Shown here in pieces: positions 8,968-16,609 of a DNA stretch of 64,000 nucleotides; position 1 is the stretch's first letter, and every line of letters starts with the position of its first letter. The stretch spans positions 36,239 through 100,238 of the forward strand of contig CALBSO010000095.1 of NCBI GenBank assembly GCA_937968015.1, written 5' to 3'. The notes under the pieces were generated by a model. That model searched no databases. It was not told the origin of the DNA and saw only the letters and a list, made by a program, of their open reading frames with translations. The stretch comes from an uncultured Thermomicrobia bacterium (GTDB lineage: Bacteria; Chloroflexota; Chloroflexia; Thermomicrobiales; JALYUS01). A program made the position numbers and the translations under genes.

Positions 8968-9240
8968 ATGAGCGATGAGCACAGCAACCGCCGTCCAGAG
9001 CAGACGGAAATGAGTACGGGCGGTGAAGCGGACGAGAAGCGCTGGCGGTACCGGCTCACCGTTCATCGTATCGCTCATGCCCGCCTGCGGGACGAACTGG
9101 TGATCGGCCTGAGCGGCAGCTTGGCGACATGGGTCGCACTACGGGAGACGACCGCGCACTGCGCGCTCTCGCCGACTGAATCGGCATGTCTGCTTGCCAG
9201 CCTCCAGTCAGCCACCGGACAGACCGCTCCACGTCCATGA
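8968..9240 (+). CDS. Hypothetical 90-residue protein
   Basis: I do not recognise this protein. It starts at ATG 8968 with a GAGGA ribosome site, has a charged N terminus, and ends just before the tRNA-Thr remnant that marks the left edge of the integrated element. No transmembrane segment, metal motif or repeat is visible. It may be a host gene near the insertion site. The support is only an acceptable start and length. Confidence 0.35.
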   Translation: MSDEHSNRRPEQTEMSTGGEADEKRWRYRLTVHRIAHARLRDELVIGLSGSLATWVALRETTAHCALSPTESACLLASLQSATGQTAPRP

Positions 9241-9357
9241 GTGCCTGCTCCGCCGTCGCCATCAGATGGATATGACATTCGTGTCACTGCCCGGCCTCAG
9301 CAGCATGACTTGGCGGGCAGGCAACGTCTCTGCGGATTTTTCTTGCAATAGAAGGGA

Positions 9358-9402
9358 TGGAGCCCTGAATCGGACTTGAACCGATGACCTCATTCTTACC
9401 AA
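9358..9402 (-). repeat. Left attachment site: 3' remnant of tRNA-Thr(GGT)
   Basis: These 45 bases are identical to 30020-30064 and encode, on the minus strand, the anticodon 3' side through the T arm, acceptor and CCA. The 5' half of the tRNA is missing, so this copy cannot fold as a tRNA. It marks the displaced chromosomal 3' end left by integration. Confidence 0.9.
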
Positions 9403-9428
9403 ATATCCCGCTCTAAACGCTGTAGCGG

Positions 9429-9668
9429 TCATGCCAGTTTCCCCTGTACACCAAAGGAATTATCGGATTTGCGTTCGAGCGTTTTCTGTTCAGTTATCGT
9501 GTCGTAAAATGCCTCTATGTTCTCGATGATTCTGTGCATTCCTACGTATGGAACCTGCCTCCATGCTCCACTATCGATCAAGAGATGTTCTGACCCTTCA
9601 CCGATCGGGGGATTGGTGGTGGGGCAGTTTGGGCTATAGCGCTCCATCAAGACAGAAAAAATCGTCAA
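9429..9668 (-). CDS. Doubtful small ORF at the left end of the element
   Basis: A 79-residue frame starting at a TTG (or at ATG 9647, shorter). No family is recognised. It is the only open frame of note in the 390-base stretch between the left attachment site and the WYL gene, which otherwise shows nothing I can name. The stretch looks more AT-rich than its surroundings, as often found near element ends. Confidence 0.25.
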   Translation of the reverse strand: MTIFSVLMERYSPNCPTTNPPIGEGSEHLLIDSGAWRQVPYVGMHRIIENIEAFYDTITEQKTLERKSDNSFGVQGKLA

Positions 9669-9796
9669 ACTGATCCACTGCTCTCCTTACAACGGGAAGC
9701 ATTGCCTTCCCCTTGCATCCGGTAAACTACTGGTAATCGGACACCGACCACCATATTTCTGCGACACCAAAGGGGCGGGGAAGGAAAAAGAGGACG

Positions 9797-10780
9797 ATGG
9801 GAAGGATTGAAGAGACTCGCCGGGTTTCCCGTCTGCTTGATATGGCGTGGCGCATCGCCGCCGCTCCCCGCCAGTGGACGCGGCGACGACTGGCTGAACA
9901 GTACGAGGTGAGCGAGCGCCAGATCACGAATGACCTCACACTGATGCGGCAGGGCCTTCATTGGCAGGTGACAACTTGCCACACCGGCTATTATTTCGAT
10001 CCCATCCCCGCCATCCCCGGTGTGCAATTCACCTTACCCGAGGCACTCGCCCTTCTCCTCGCCATGCGTGCAAGCATGGCACTCCCCGGCATCGCCTCGG
10101 TCGAACTGACGTCAGCAATTCTCCGTCTTGCGTCGCTTGTGCCGCCGCAAATCCAGGCGCTTGTCACGCTTCCGGACTCGCCACCATCACCACGGGAACA
10201 CACCCTTCGTACACTGCAACTCGCTCTCGGTCAGCGCCGCCGTGTCCATCTGACCTATCAGGCCGCGTCGCATGGCGCTGAGATCACCGAGCGTGATTTC
10301 GACCCGTACGCGATCTTTCCCTATGGCCGCTCGTGGCATGTGATCGGCTACTGCCATCTGCGTCGCGCCATCCGCGATTTCAAGGCGGATCGCATCGCCG
10401 CCGTCGCCCCACGCACGAGCCTCTACGAGATTCCGTCCGATTTCACGGTCGCCGATTTCCTTAATGAAGGGTGGGGGTTGATGCGCGATACCGGTGAACC
10501 CGCCGAGGAGGTGGTATTGCGCTTTTCCGCACTCGCCGGCCGCTGGGTGCGGGAGGAGCGCTGGCACACGACGCAGGAGATCACCGACGAAGCAGACGGC
10601 CGGGTGTGCTTCCGCGTCCATGTGCCGGTCACGCCGGAATTCCGCCATTGGGTTTTCCATTACGGCAGCGAAGTCGAAGTCCTCGCCCCTCTGTCCCTCC
10701 GCGACTGGATGAGGGCAGAGGCTGAAGTCGTCGCAATGCAATATCGGCGTACGATTGGAGGGAACAGTAATGGGGTGTAG
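9797..10780 (+). CDS. WYL-domain transcriptional regulator
   Basis: This 327-residue protein has an N-terminal winged helix-turn-helix ('WTRRRLAEQYEVSERQITND', about residues 35-54) and a WYL domain ('YAIFPYGRSWHVIGYCHLR' near residue 175, followed by 'IRDFKADRI'). A C-terminal WCX-like extension follows. WYL regulators are common beside CRISPR-Cas and other defence loci and are thought to sense nucleic-acid or nucleotide ligands. This one is the last gene before the crRNA-like RNA and the cas promoter on the same strand. The inference that it controls them rests on position only. Confidence 0.85.
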   Translation: MGRIEETRRVSRLLDMAWRIAAAPRQWTRRRLAEQYEVSERQITNDLTLMRQGLHWQVTTCHTGYYFDPIPAIPGVQFTLPEALALLLAMRASMALPGIASVELTSAILRLASLVPPQIQALVTLPDSPPSPREHTLRTLQLALGQRRRVHLTYQAASHGAEITERDFDPYAIFPYGRSWHVIGYCHLRRAIRDFKADRIAAVAPRTSLYEIPSDFTVADFLNEGWGLMRDTGEPAEEVVLRFSALAGRWVREERWHTTQEITDEADGRVCFRVHVPVTPEFRHWVFHYGSEVEVLAPLSLRDWMRAEAEVVAMQYRRTIGGNSNGV

Positions 10781-10832
10781 ACGTGCCCAAGCGAAAGACG
10801 ATTTCGGACTAACGGTGTCGCTCATTGCTCCG

Positions 10833-10841
10833 TGGTATTAT
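10833..10841 (+). promoter_or_regulatory. Candidate extended -10 promoter for the crRNA-like RNA
   Basis: TGG-TATTAT at 10833-10841 is an extended -10 element (TGN followed by a 5/6 match to TATAAT). No good -35 box is present at the right spacing. Transcription would start near 10848, giving an RNA of roughly 175 bases ending at the terminator at 11021. Confidence 0.4.
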
Positions 10842-10896
10842 CCTCTCAGACGGGCGGAAAGGGGTCGCCAGAATCTGCGGCAAAATCCTGTGCGCG

Positions 10897-11024
10897 AACT
10901 TCTCTACATTTGTAGAGGTGAACCGTCTCTTGCGATCGCGCGCGTAGCGTCCTCGCGTATGCGGGGGAACAGGCAAAGCCGCCTCGTGCCCGAAACCTGG
11001 TACGAGGCGGCTTTGCCTGTTTTG
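10897..11024 (+). ncRNA. crRNA-like regulatory RNA (CreR/CreA-type mini-array)
   Basis: Two degenerate repeats flank a 20-base spacer. Pseudo-repeat 1 (10897-10925) matches 17 of 29 bases of the array repeat. Its six-pair stem (ctctac/gtagag, 4-base loop) occupies the same register as ccccgc/gcgggg in the array, so every stem change is compensated. Its last 8 bases, gtgaaccg, are identical to the array repeat and would form the crRNA 5' handle. The spacer is 10926-10945. Pseudo-repeat 2 (10946-10970) matches 18 of the first 22 bases and keeps a six-pair stem including one G-T pair. A 20-bp terminator stem follows. The RNA should be cut by Cas6e and loaded into Cascade; that is inference from the known CreA/CreR RNAs. 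Confidence 0.8.
10968..11024 (+). terminator. Strong intrinsic terminator of the crRNA-like RNA
   Basis: Bases 10968-10987 and 11002-11021 are an exact 20-bp inverted repeat with a 14-base loop, followed by tttg. The 5' arm begins inside the end of pseudo-repeat 2. It separates the crRNA-like gene from the cas promoter. Confidence 0.8.
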
Positions 11025-11041
11025 TCAAATGCGTACCGATA

Positions 11042-11064
11042 AATCTTGCGATCGCGAGAGACTT
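11042..11064 (-). promoter_or_regulatory. Self-target (operator) of the crRNA-like spacer, with AAG PAM
   Basis: Read on the minus strand from 11061, the sequence tctctcgcgatcgc matches spacer positions 1-14 except position 6, the base that is flipped out and ignored in type I-E seed pairing. Positions 15-20 match only twice. Directly 5' of it (11064-11062) is AAG, the canonical type I-E PAM. Partial matching of this kind allows Cascade binding without Cas3 cleavage. The site ends 10 bases before the -35 box of the cas promoter. The core gcgatcgc is a palindrome, so a weaker match also exists on the other strand. Confidence 0.75.
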
Positions 11065-11074
11065 TGCAAAAACA

Positions 11075-11103
11075 TTGACAAGGAAAACTCGGCACGTTAG
11101 AGT
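11075..11103 (+). promoter_or_regulatory. Promoter for the leader RNA and cas operon
   Basis: A perfect TTGACA (11075-11080) is followed after 17 bases by TAGAGT (11098-11103, 4/6). The predicted start is about 11110, which is exactly the first base of a long hairpin. It is the only good promoter between the crRNA-like RNA and cas3. Confidence 0.7.
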
Positions 11104-11109
11104 GGTAGC

Positions 11110-11175
11110 GTGTCCACCGATATACCGGTCCGATCCCGCCTGCCAGCATGGAGGGCCAGTATATCGGGAGGACAC
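11110..11175 (+). ncRNA. Long hairpin at the 5' end of the cas leader transcript
   Basis: Bases 11110-11115 pair with 11170-11175 (gtgtcc/ggacac) and 11117-11125 pair with 11059+100 region 11159-11167 (ccgatatac/gtatatcgg). That gives 15 base pairs with one small internal bulge and a 33-base loop. It begins at the predicted transcription start and is followed 11 bases later by the tRNA-like structure. Its function is unknown; it may protect the 5' end or serve as part of a regulatory RNA. Confidence 0.6.
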
Positions 11176-11186
11176 TGAGAAACGTT

Positions 11187-11278
11187 GACCGGGTGCCTGA
11201 CCGGTAAGGGTAGACCCTGCCAAGGTCACGGCGTACTGGCTGTATCAGTACGAGCGGGTTCGATTCCCGCCCCGGTCT
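11187..11278 (+). tRNA. Class II tRNA-like structure with glycine (GCC) anticodon in the cas leader
   Basis: A perfect 7-bp acceptor (gaccggg 11187-11193 / cccggtc 11271-11277) and a perfect canonical T arm (gcggg-ttcgatt-cccgc, 11254-11270) are present. There is a 3-bp D stem with a GG-containing loop, an anticodon loop ctgccaa (11217-11223) on a 4-bp stem, and a very long variable arm (7 bp, 11232-11252). The long arm is typical of Ser/Leu/Sec tRNAs, while anticodon GCC and U73 are glycine features. CCA is not encoded. The anticodon stem base pair 12/28 is mismatched. It could be a functional odd tRNA, a tRNA mimic acting as a toxin or regulator, or a decayed tRNA. It lies between the cas promoter and cas3. 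Confidence 0.6.
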
Positions 11279-11384
11279 CTCTAGTATAGGAGAGCGCCGA
11301 TTTGATGTCAAAGATAAATGGGGAATTTCCGTCGAAAAGTGTCGAAGGCTTCTCACGAGGATGCACAACGAAGGAGGGTGTTGG

Positions 11385-14282
11385 ATGCCACGTTTGTCGT
11401 TTTCGTCTCTAGTCCTGTGGGCGAAATCGCGTACTGGAGAGCAAGGCCCTCCATTCCACCCGTTACTCTTTCACCTGCTCGATGTTGCGGCGGTGACCCA
11501 AGCGATCTGGGATCGCGTGCTTTCACTGGCGGCGAAGCGGGCGATTGCGGCGGAACTCGGTCTCGGCACGAATGTCGCGGCAGCGCGATGGTGGGTCATC
11601 TTCCTCGCCGGGGCGCACGACATCGGCAAGGCATCACCCGCCTTCCAGTACATGAAGAACCATGCCACAGACGAAGCGCAAAAGGCGTTGCACGAGCAAC
11701 TCGGTGCCGCCAACCTTCCGAACACCCTGAAGCCGAATCAGACGCGGCACGGACCAATCAGCACACTTATCCTCCAAGATGTCCTCGCAACGGCGGACTA
11801 CGGCTGGTCCGCGCGGGATGCGGAGAACATCGCCACCGCGATTGGCGGACATCACGGCATCTTTCCTTCCAGCAGCCTACTTGGAGAACAAGATACCAAA
11901 TATGGACGCGGCGAAAAGGGTGCGTGGGACACCGTTCAGCGCGAATTGCTTGCGATGCTCGCCGATCTGCTCGGTGGGGTACCGGAGCGGGTTCCGCAGG
12001 GCGTGACCACTGCGGCGGCGATGACCATTGCGGGTCTCGTCTCGGTGGCGGACTGGATCGGCTCGGACGATGCCCGTTTCGCCTACGCGGAGCGCGGGGC
12101 GGACGGGCTACCAATCCTCTCGCCAGAGGCATACCGCGACCACGCGCGTCAGTGCGCGGCAACGGCAATGAGCGATCTGCGCTGGCAATTGCCTACGGAA
12201 TCGGGTGAAGCAAAACGCGAATTCCGGGCGATCTTTACGTTCGAGCAAAACCCGACGCAGCAGGCGGCGATTAACCGGGCGGCGGACATGCACGCGCCGG
12301 GGCTGACGATCATCGAGTCGCCGATGGGCGAGGGCAAGACCGAGGCAGCGCTCTATCTTATGGAACACGCGGCGCGTGTCCTCGGTGCGACGGGGTGCTA
12401 CGTCGCGCTGCCCACGCAGGCGACGAGCAATCAGATGTTCGCGCGCGTGGTGGCATACTTGCAGACGCGCTTCCCCGCCTCCGCCGATATGGTGAATGTG
12501 CAACTGCTCCACGGGCATGCCGATCTTTCCGCTCTGTTCACCTTGCTCCGCAAAGCGGCGGAAACCGGCACGACCACGAATGATGTCAACCCCACCGATG
12601 TTGATGGCGATGCGCATGCGAGCGTCGTCGCGGCGGAATGGTTCACCTACCGCAAGCGCGGTCTGCTCGCGCCCTTCGGCGTCGGCACCGTGGATCAGGC
12701 GCTGCTCGCGGTCTTGCAGACGCGCCACGTCTTCGTGCGGCTCTTCGGCCTCGCGCACAAGTGCGTCATCATTGATGAAGTTCATGCGTATGATACGTAT
12801 ATGACGACGTTGCTCAGCCGCCTGCTGATGTGGCTCGGCGCGCTCGGCTGCCCCGTCATCCTCCTCTCCGCCACTCTCCCGAACGGCCGTCGCGAGGACT
12901 TGTTGCGCGCGTACGCCGAGGGAACGGGCCATGCGCTCTCCGAATCCGCGCCGCTTCCTACCGCTCCGTACCCTCGCCTCTCGTGGGTAGAGGATGGTGT
13001 GCCCGGCGCGATGCCGATTGCCGGTGTGTCCCCACGCTCGACGAAGCGCGTGCACATCGTGTGGGTGGACGGCACTGTTCCGGAAGGCGAGGAAACGGAC
13101 TTCCCGCTCGGTGAATTACTGCGGAAGAAACTAGCGCACGGCGGCTGCGTGGCGGTGATCTGCAACACGGTCGCGCGGGCGCAGGCCGTCTATCGCGCCC
13201 TGCGACGGTATTTCCCCGACGACGAACTCGCCTGCGATGCGGATGGGAACGCGATTGACGGTCATCCCGTACTTGATCTCCTGCATTCCCGCTATCGTTT
13301 CATCGAGCGGCAGCAGCGGGAGCAGCGCACACTGCTGCGCTTCGGTAAGCCGGGGGACACAATCGAGGTGGAGCAAGGCGGAGTGACGACGCAAAAGACC
13401 GTCAATCGCCCCAAGACTGCCGTGCTCGTCGCGACCCAGATCATCGAGCAGAGCCTCGATCTCGACTTCGATCTTATGGTGACGGACCTCGCCCCGGCAG
13501 ACCTCGTCCTCCAGCGCCTCGGTCGCCTCTACCGCCACGACCGCCCCGACCGCCCAACCGGGGACGATTGCACCCTCTACCTCTGTCGCCCTGTCTCGGT
13601 CAGCCCGGAGGGCGTGCCGACCTTCGAGCGGTACTTTGATTTGGTCTATGACGCGCATGTCCTCCTGCGCTCGTGGCTCACCCTCCATGACCGCACGGGG
13701 CTGTTCATTCCTGGCGACGTCGAGGAGATCATCGAGAATGTGTACGGTGCGCAAGATTGCCCGACGATCTACCCGGACACGCTACGGGCGACGTGGCAGG
13801 AGACACGCGCTGAGAAGGAGAAGGGTGACGCGGGCGAAGCGGACGAGGCGCGGGATCGCCATCTAAAACGCCCCGACTTCAGCGGCGAACTGTGGCAGAT
13901 CGTCCCCGCTCTCGGGATGGAGGAGGACGCGCCCGAACTCCACAAACAATTCCAAGCCCTCACACGATTGTCGGACGAGAGTGTGTCCGTTGTGCTGTTA
14001 TACCCTCACGAGTGTGACGCGCTCCTCGACGGCAAACCGCCATCCTCGAAGCGCGTCCGGGAGATATTGCGGCGATCGTTGACGGTCAGCACACGCCGTG
14101 CGGTCGCAATCATTCGAGAGGAGGGAGAGAAGCCGACCGCATGGAAGAAGGCTCGGTTCCTACGGCATCACTACTGTGTGCGTCTCGAAGCCGATGGCAC
14201 GTACGGGAGGGGGAAGAACCGATTGCGCTACGACAGGACCGAGGGTTTGACCGTGATACAGGGGAACGAGGTGATGCCCTGA
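11385..14282 (+). CDS. cas3: Cas3 helicase-nuclease (type I-E)
   Basis: This 965-residue protein fuses an N-terminal HD nuclease ('GAHDIGKASPAFQ' near residue 75 and 'IGGHHGIFP') to an SF2 helicase with Walker A 'ESPMGEGKTEAAL' near residue 311, the DEVH box 'VIIDEVHAYDTYMT' near 465, motif III 'LLSATLP' and a C-terminal 'QRLGRLYRHDR' arginine motif. Cas3 is recruited by target-bound Cascade and degrades the DNA. ATG 11385 has AAGGAGG 7 bases upstream and is preferred over ATG 11361. The TGA stop overlaps the casA start. The HD and helicase residues all look intact, so interference should be active. Confidence 0.95.
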   Translation: MPRLSFSSLVLWAKSRTGEQGPPFHPLLFHLLDVAAVTQAIWDRVLSLAAKRAIAAELGLGTNVAAARWWVIFLAGAHDIGKASPAFQYMKNHATDEAQKALHEQLGAANLPNTLKPNQTRHGPISTLILQDVLATADYGWSARDAENIATAIGGHHGIFPSSSLLGEQDTKYGRGEKGAWDTVQRELLAMLADLLGGVPERVPQGVTTAAAMTIAGLVSVADWIGSDDARFAYAERGADGLPILSPEAYRDHARQCAATAMSDLRWQLPTESGEAKREFRAIFTFEQNPTQQAAINRAADMHAPGLTIIESPMGEGKTEAALYLMEHAARVLGATGCYVALPTQATSNQMFARVVAYLQTRFPASADMVNVQLLHGHADLSALFTLLRKAAETGTTTNDVNPTDVDGDAHASVVAAEWFTYRKRGLLAPFGVGTVDQALLAVLQTRHVFVRLFGLAHKCVIIDEVHAYDTYMTTLLSRLLMWLGALGCPVILLSATLPNGRREDLLRAYAEGTGHALSESAPLPTAPYPRLSWVEDGVPGAMPIAGVSPRSTKRVHIVWVDGTVPEGEETDFPLGELLRKKLAHGGCVAVICNTVARAQAVYRALRRYFPDDELACDADGNAIDGHPVLDLLHSRYRFIERQQREQRTLLRFGKPGDTIEVEQGGVTTQKTVNRPKTAVLVATQIIEQSLDLDFDLMVTDLAPADLVLQRLGRLYRHDRPDRPTGDDCTLYLCRPVSVSPEGVPTFERYFDLVYDAHVLLRSWLTLHDRTGLFIPGDVEEIIENVYGAQDCPTIYPDTLRATWQETRAEKEKGDAGEADEARDRHLKRPDFSGELWQIVPALGMEEDAPELHKQFQALTRLSDESVSVVLLYPHECDALLDGKPPSSKRVREILRRSLTVSTRRAVAIIREEGEKPTAWKKARFLRHHYCVRLEADGTYGRGKNRLRYDRTEGLTVIQGNEVMP

Positions 14283-15964
14283 TGCAGCAATTCAATCTGC
14301 TCGATGAGCGGTGGATTCCTTGTATTCGCGCGGACGACGGCACGGAAGAGGAGTACAGCCTCGCCGGTGTGCTCGTGAACGCGCACGCGCTGCGGGAGAT
14401 TCGCGACTCCTCTCCGCTGGTGATTGCCGCCCTCCATCGGCTACTGCTCGCGGTGATTCACCGCGCCACGCGGCCGGACGGTGAGCAGGGCGGCCCCGCA
14501 TCGTGGGAGGAATGGCGCGACCTCTGGACGCAGGGACACTTCGATGCGGAGCAATTAACGCAATACCTCGAAGTATGGCGTCACCGCTTCGCATTGTTCG
14601 GCGACGATCGACCCTTCTATCAAGCGGCAAGTCTCGACTTCTCCTATGAACGCGCGATCACCAATCTTACGCATGAACTGAATACGGACGGCACTACGCT
14701 CTTCGATCACACCACGCGGGCGAACTCCCCGGCGTTCTCCCCCGCCCGCGCCGCGCGCTATCTCGTCGCGCATCAGGCATTCGCCATCGGCGGGCTGCTC
14801 TCGCTGGAGAAGGGACAGGACCCGAAACTCTATAAGTCCGCCGATTCCGCACCGCTCACGAAGGGTGCCGTACTGCTCGTGCAGGGGGAAACCCTCTTCG
14901 AGACGCTGATGCTGAACCTGCACCGCTATAACCGCCAAGATGCGGAGCCGTTCGCGATGGATGCGGATGACGCCCCAGCCTGGGAACGCGAGACGGAGAC
15001 GAGGGCCGAAGACCGCCGTTTGAAGGGGTATCTCGATCTGTTGACATGGCAAAGCCGCCGCATTCGGTTGCACCCCACCAAGGAGCCGGATGGGACGGTT
15101 GTGGTGCGGAGCGTCGTCGTCATGAAGGGGAATCAGTTCCCGGACGGCTTCAACCGCTTCGGCCACGAGACAATGCTCGCCTTCCGCGTCAATAAGAAAG
15201 CGAAAGGGGCGGAGGACCCGACGCCCGTTGTCAGTTTCCAGCCCGAGAAAGCCCTCTGGCGTGACAGCCTCACATTGCTGCAATCGGCGGAGGATGCGAG
15301 GAAACGACCGAAGATGCTTGACTGGCTGGCGATCCTCACCGGACATCATGTCCTCGACCGCGCGCAGAGGGTGCCACTTGTCGCCTACGGTCTCGGATCG
15401 GATCGGGCAAAGATCTTCTTCTGGCGCACGGAGCAATTGCCGCTCCCGCTCGCCTATCTCTCCGACCCTGACTTGCTGGCGCGCGTCCGCGATGCTCTCG
15501 CACTCGCGGAGCAGACGGGGCGGGTCCTGCGCGATGCGATCCGCGAATTCGCCCGCTATATCTTCGTCCCCGACCCGTCAGATGATGTTCGAGTAACGCA
15601 AGACCTCTATCGTCAACGGAGCAAGGACATCGCTGCCTTATGCGCCACCCTCGCACCCGGTCGGCGGTACTGGGCGGCGCTGGACGCGGAATTCTCCCGA
15701 TTTCTCGTCGCGCAAGCGGGAGAGGCGGCGAGCCGCCCGCCGGGAGAGACAGGGGAGTTGCCGATTGAACAGGCATTCATAGATTGGGGTAACGCAGTGC
15801 GCGACGCCGCGCGTGACGACTTCACCGCGCTTGTCGGCGGGCACGATGACTCGGCGCGTGCAATGAAGGCGACAGTGCAGGCGCGGGGGTATTTCGAGGG
15901 ACTATCGGCCTACTGGCGCAGACGCGCCGGATTGGACAGGAAGGAGGAAATGAATGGTGGATAG
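14282..15964 (+). CDS. casA: Cascade large subunit Cse1/CasA (Cas8e)
   Basis: This 560-residue protein starts 'MQQFNLLDERWIPC', the hallmark of Cse1 ('FNLL..pWIPV'). Later motifs such as 'GLLSLEKGQDPKLYK' and a C-terminal helical bundle fit Cas8e, the Cascade subunit that reads the PAM and recruits Cas3. It is somewhat longer than E. coli CasA (502). ATG 14282 overlaps the cas3 stop by one base, indicating coupled translation. In this locus it would also be the subunit that recognises the AAG beside the cas promoter. Confidence 0.93.
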   Translation: MQQFNLLDERWIPCIRADDGTEEEYSLAGVLVNAHALREIRDSSPLVIAALHRLLLAVIHRATRPDGEQGGPASWEEWRDLWTQGHFDAEQLTQYLEVWRHRFALFGDDRPFYQAASLDFSYERAITNLTHELNTDGTTLFDHTTRANSPAFSPARAARYLVAHQAFAIGGLLSLEKGQDPKLYKSADSAPLTKGAVLLVQGETLFETLMLNLHRYNRQDAEPFAMDADDAPAWERETETRAEDRRLKGYLDLLTWQSRRIRLHPTKEPDGTVVVRSVVVMKGNQFPDGFNRFGHETMLAFRVNKKAKGAEDPTPVVSFQPEKALWRDSLTLLQSAEDARKRPKMLDWLAILTGHHVLDRAQRVPLVAYGLGSDRAKIFFWRTEQLPLPLAYLSDPDLLARVRDALALAEQTGRVLRDAIREFARYIFVPDPSDDVRVTQDLYRQRSKDIAALCATLAPGRRYWAALDAEFSRFLVAQAGEAASRPPGETGELPIEQAFIDWGNAVRDAARDDFTALVGGHDDSARAMKATVQARGYFEGLSAYWRRRAGLDRKEEMNGG

Positions 15965-16604
15965 CGATGCGCCTTTCATCCGCTATCTCTACAAACTTGC
16001 GAGCGACGAGCGCGGCGGCGGCAAGGACGCACCGGGCGCGCGGGCTGCACTCGCCGGATTGCGCCGGGGGCGCGGCAAGGAGCCGGGGACAGTCACCGAG
16101 ATGTATTCGCTTGTCGTGCCGCGATTGCGAGAAGCAAAATCGTGGGAACAGCAGTCATGGGTGGACGAAACATATTTCCTGATTGCCGCACTTTTCGCGG
16201 GTCACCGCTGGAGCCGGGAAAACGCCGAACCGGATTCATTCAAGGAGTCCCGTAGCAACCTCGGCACGTCATTCCGCGCATTCGCGCGCGCTGCCGAAGC
16301 CGACGGGCATGCGGTGAGCGCGAGTACGGAAAAGCGCTTCGCCGCTCTACTGGAATGCGATCGCCAGCGGTTGCCCGATCATCTACGCTACGCCATTAAC
16401 CTCTTGGGCGACATCCCAATTGACTGGGCGACATTGCTCGATGACATCCTCCGCTGGGATGCGGAGAAGCGGACGCAACTGCGATGGGCGAAGGCGTATT
16501 GGTATCGCCCGCCCGCGAGACCCACCGATGACGAATCCCCAACGGGACAGACCAACGACGATGACGACAATGGCGCTGACGCGCTCGCAGAAGAAGGAGA
16601 CTAA
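15954..16604 (+). CDS. casB: Cascade small subunit Cse2/CasB
   Basis: This 216-residue protein has the Cse2 pattern: 'ARAALAGLRRGRGKEPG' near residue 30, 'YFLIAALFAGHRW', and 'LERDRQRLPDHLRYAINLL'-like wording at 'CDRQRLPDHLRYAINLL'. Two copies of CasB stabilise the R-loop along the Cascade belly. It is longer than E. coli CasB (160) through an acidic, low-complexity C-terminal tail. It overlaps the end of casA by 11 bases and is followed 5 bases later by cas7. Confidence 0.9.
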   Translation: MVDSDAPFIRYLYKLASDERGGGKDAPGARAALAGLRRGRGKEPGTVTEMYSLVVPRLREAKSWEQQSWVDETYFLIAALFAGHRWSRENAEPDSFKESRSNLGTSFRAFARAAEADGHAVSASTEKRFAALLECDRQRLPDHLRYAINLLGDIPIDWATLLDDILRWDAEKRTQLRWAKAYWYRPPARPTDDESPTGQTNDDDDNGADALAEEGD

Positions 16605-16609
16605 CCACC

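Noticed and set aside
9358..9402. A second working tRNA-Thr
   Set aside because: Only the 3' 45 bases are present; the D arm and 5' acceptor strand are missing.
11044..11056. Plus-strand match of the crRNA-like spacer (tcttgcgatcgcg)
   Set aside because: It lacks pairing at positions 1-2 and has no good PAM (ATA). It arises from the palindromic gcgatcgc. The minus-strand match has the seed and AAG.
11259..11287. Second cas promoter ttcgat-N17-tagtat
   Set aside because: The -35 is the T loop of the tRNA-like RNA, a poor match, and is best explained by that structure.
12108..13055. 315-residue frame antisense to cas3, and similar long antisense frames across the window
   Set aside because: High GC content creates long shadow frames. 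They lack ribosome sites and recognisable motifs and overlap well-supported genes.
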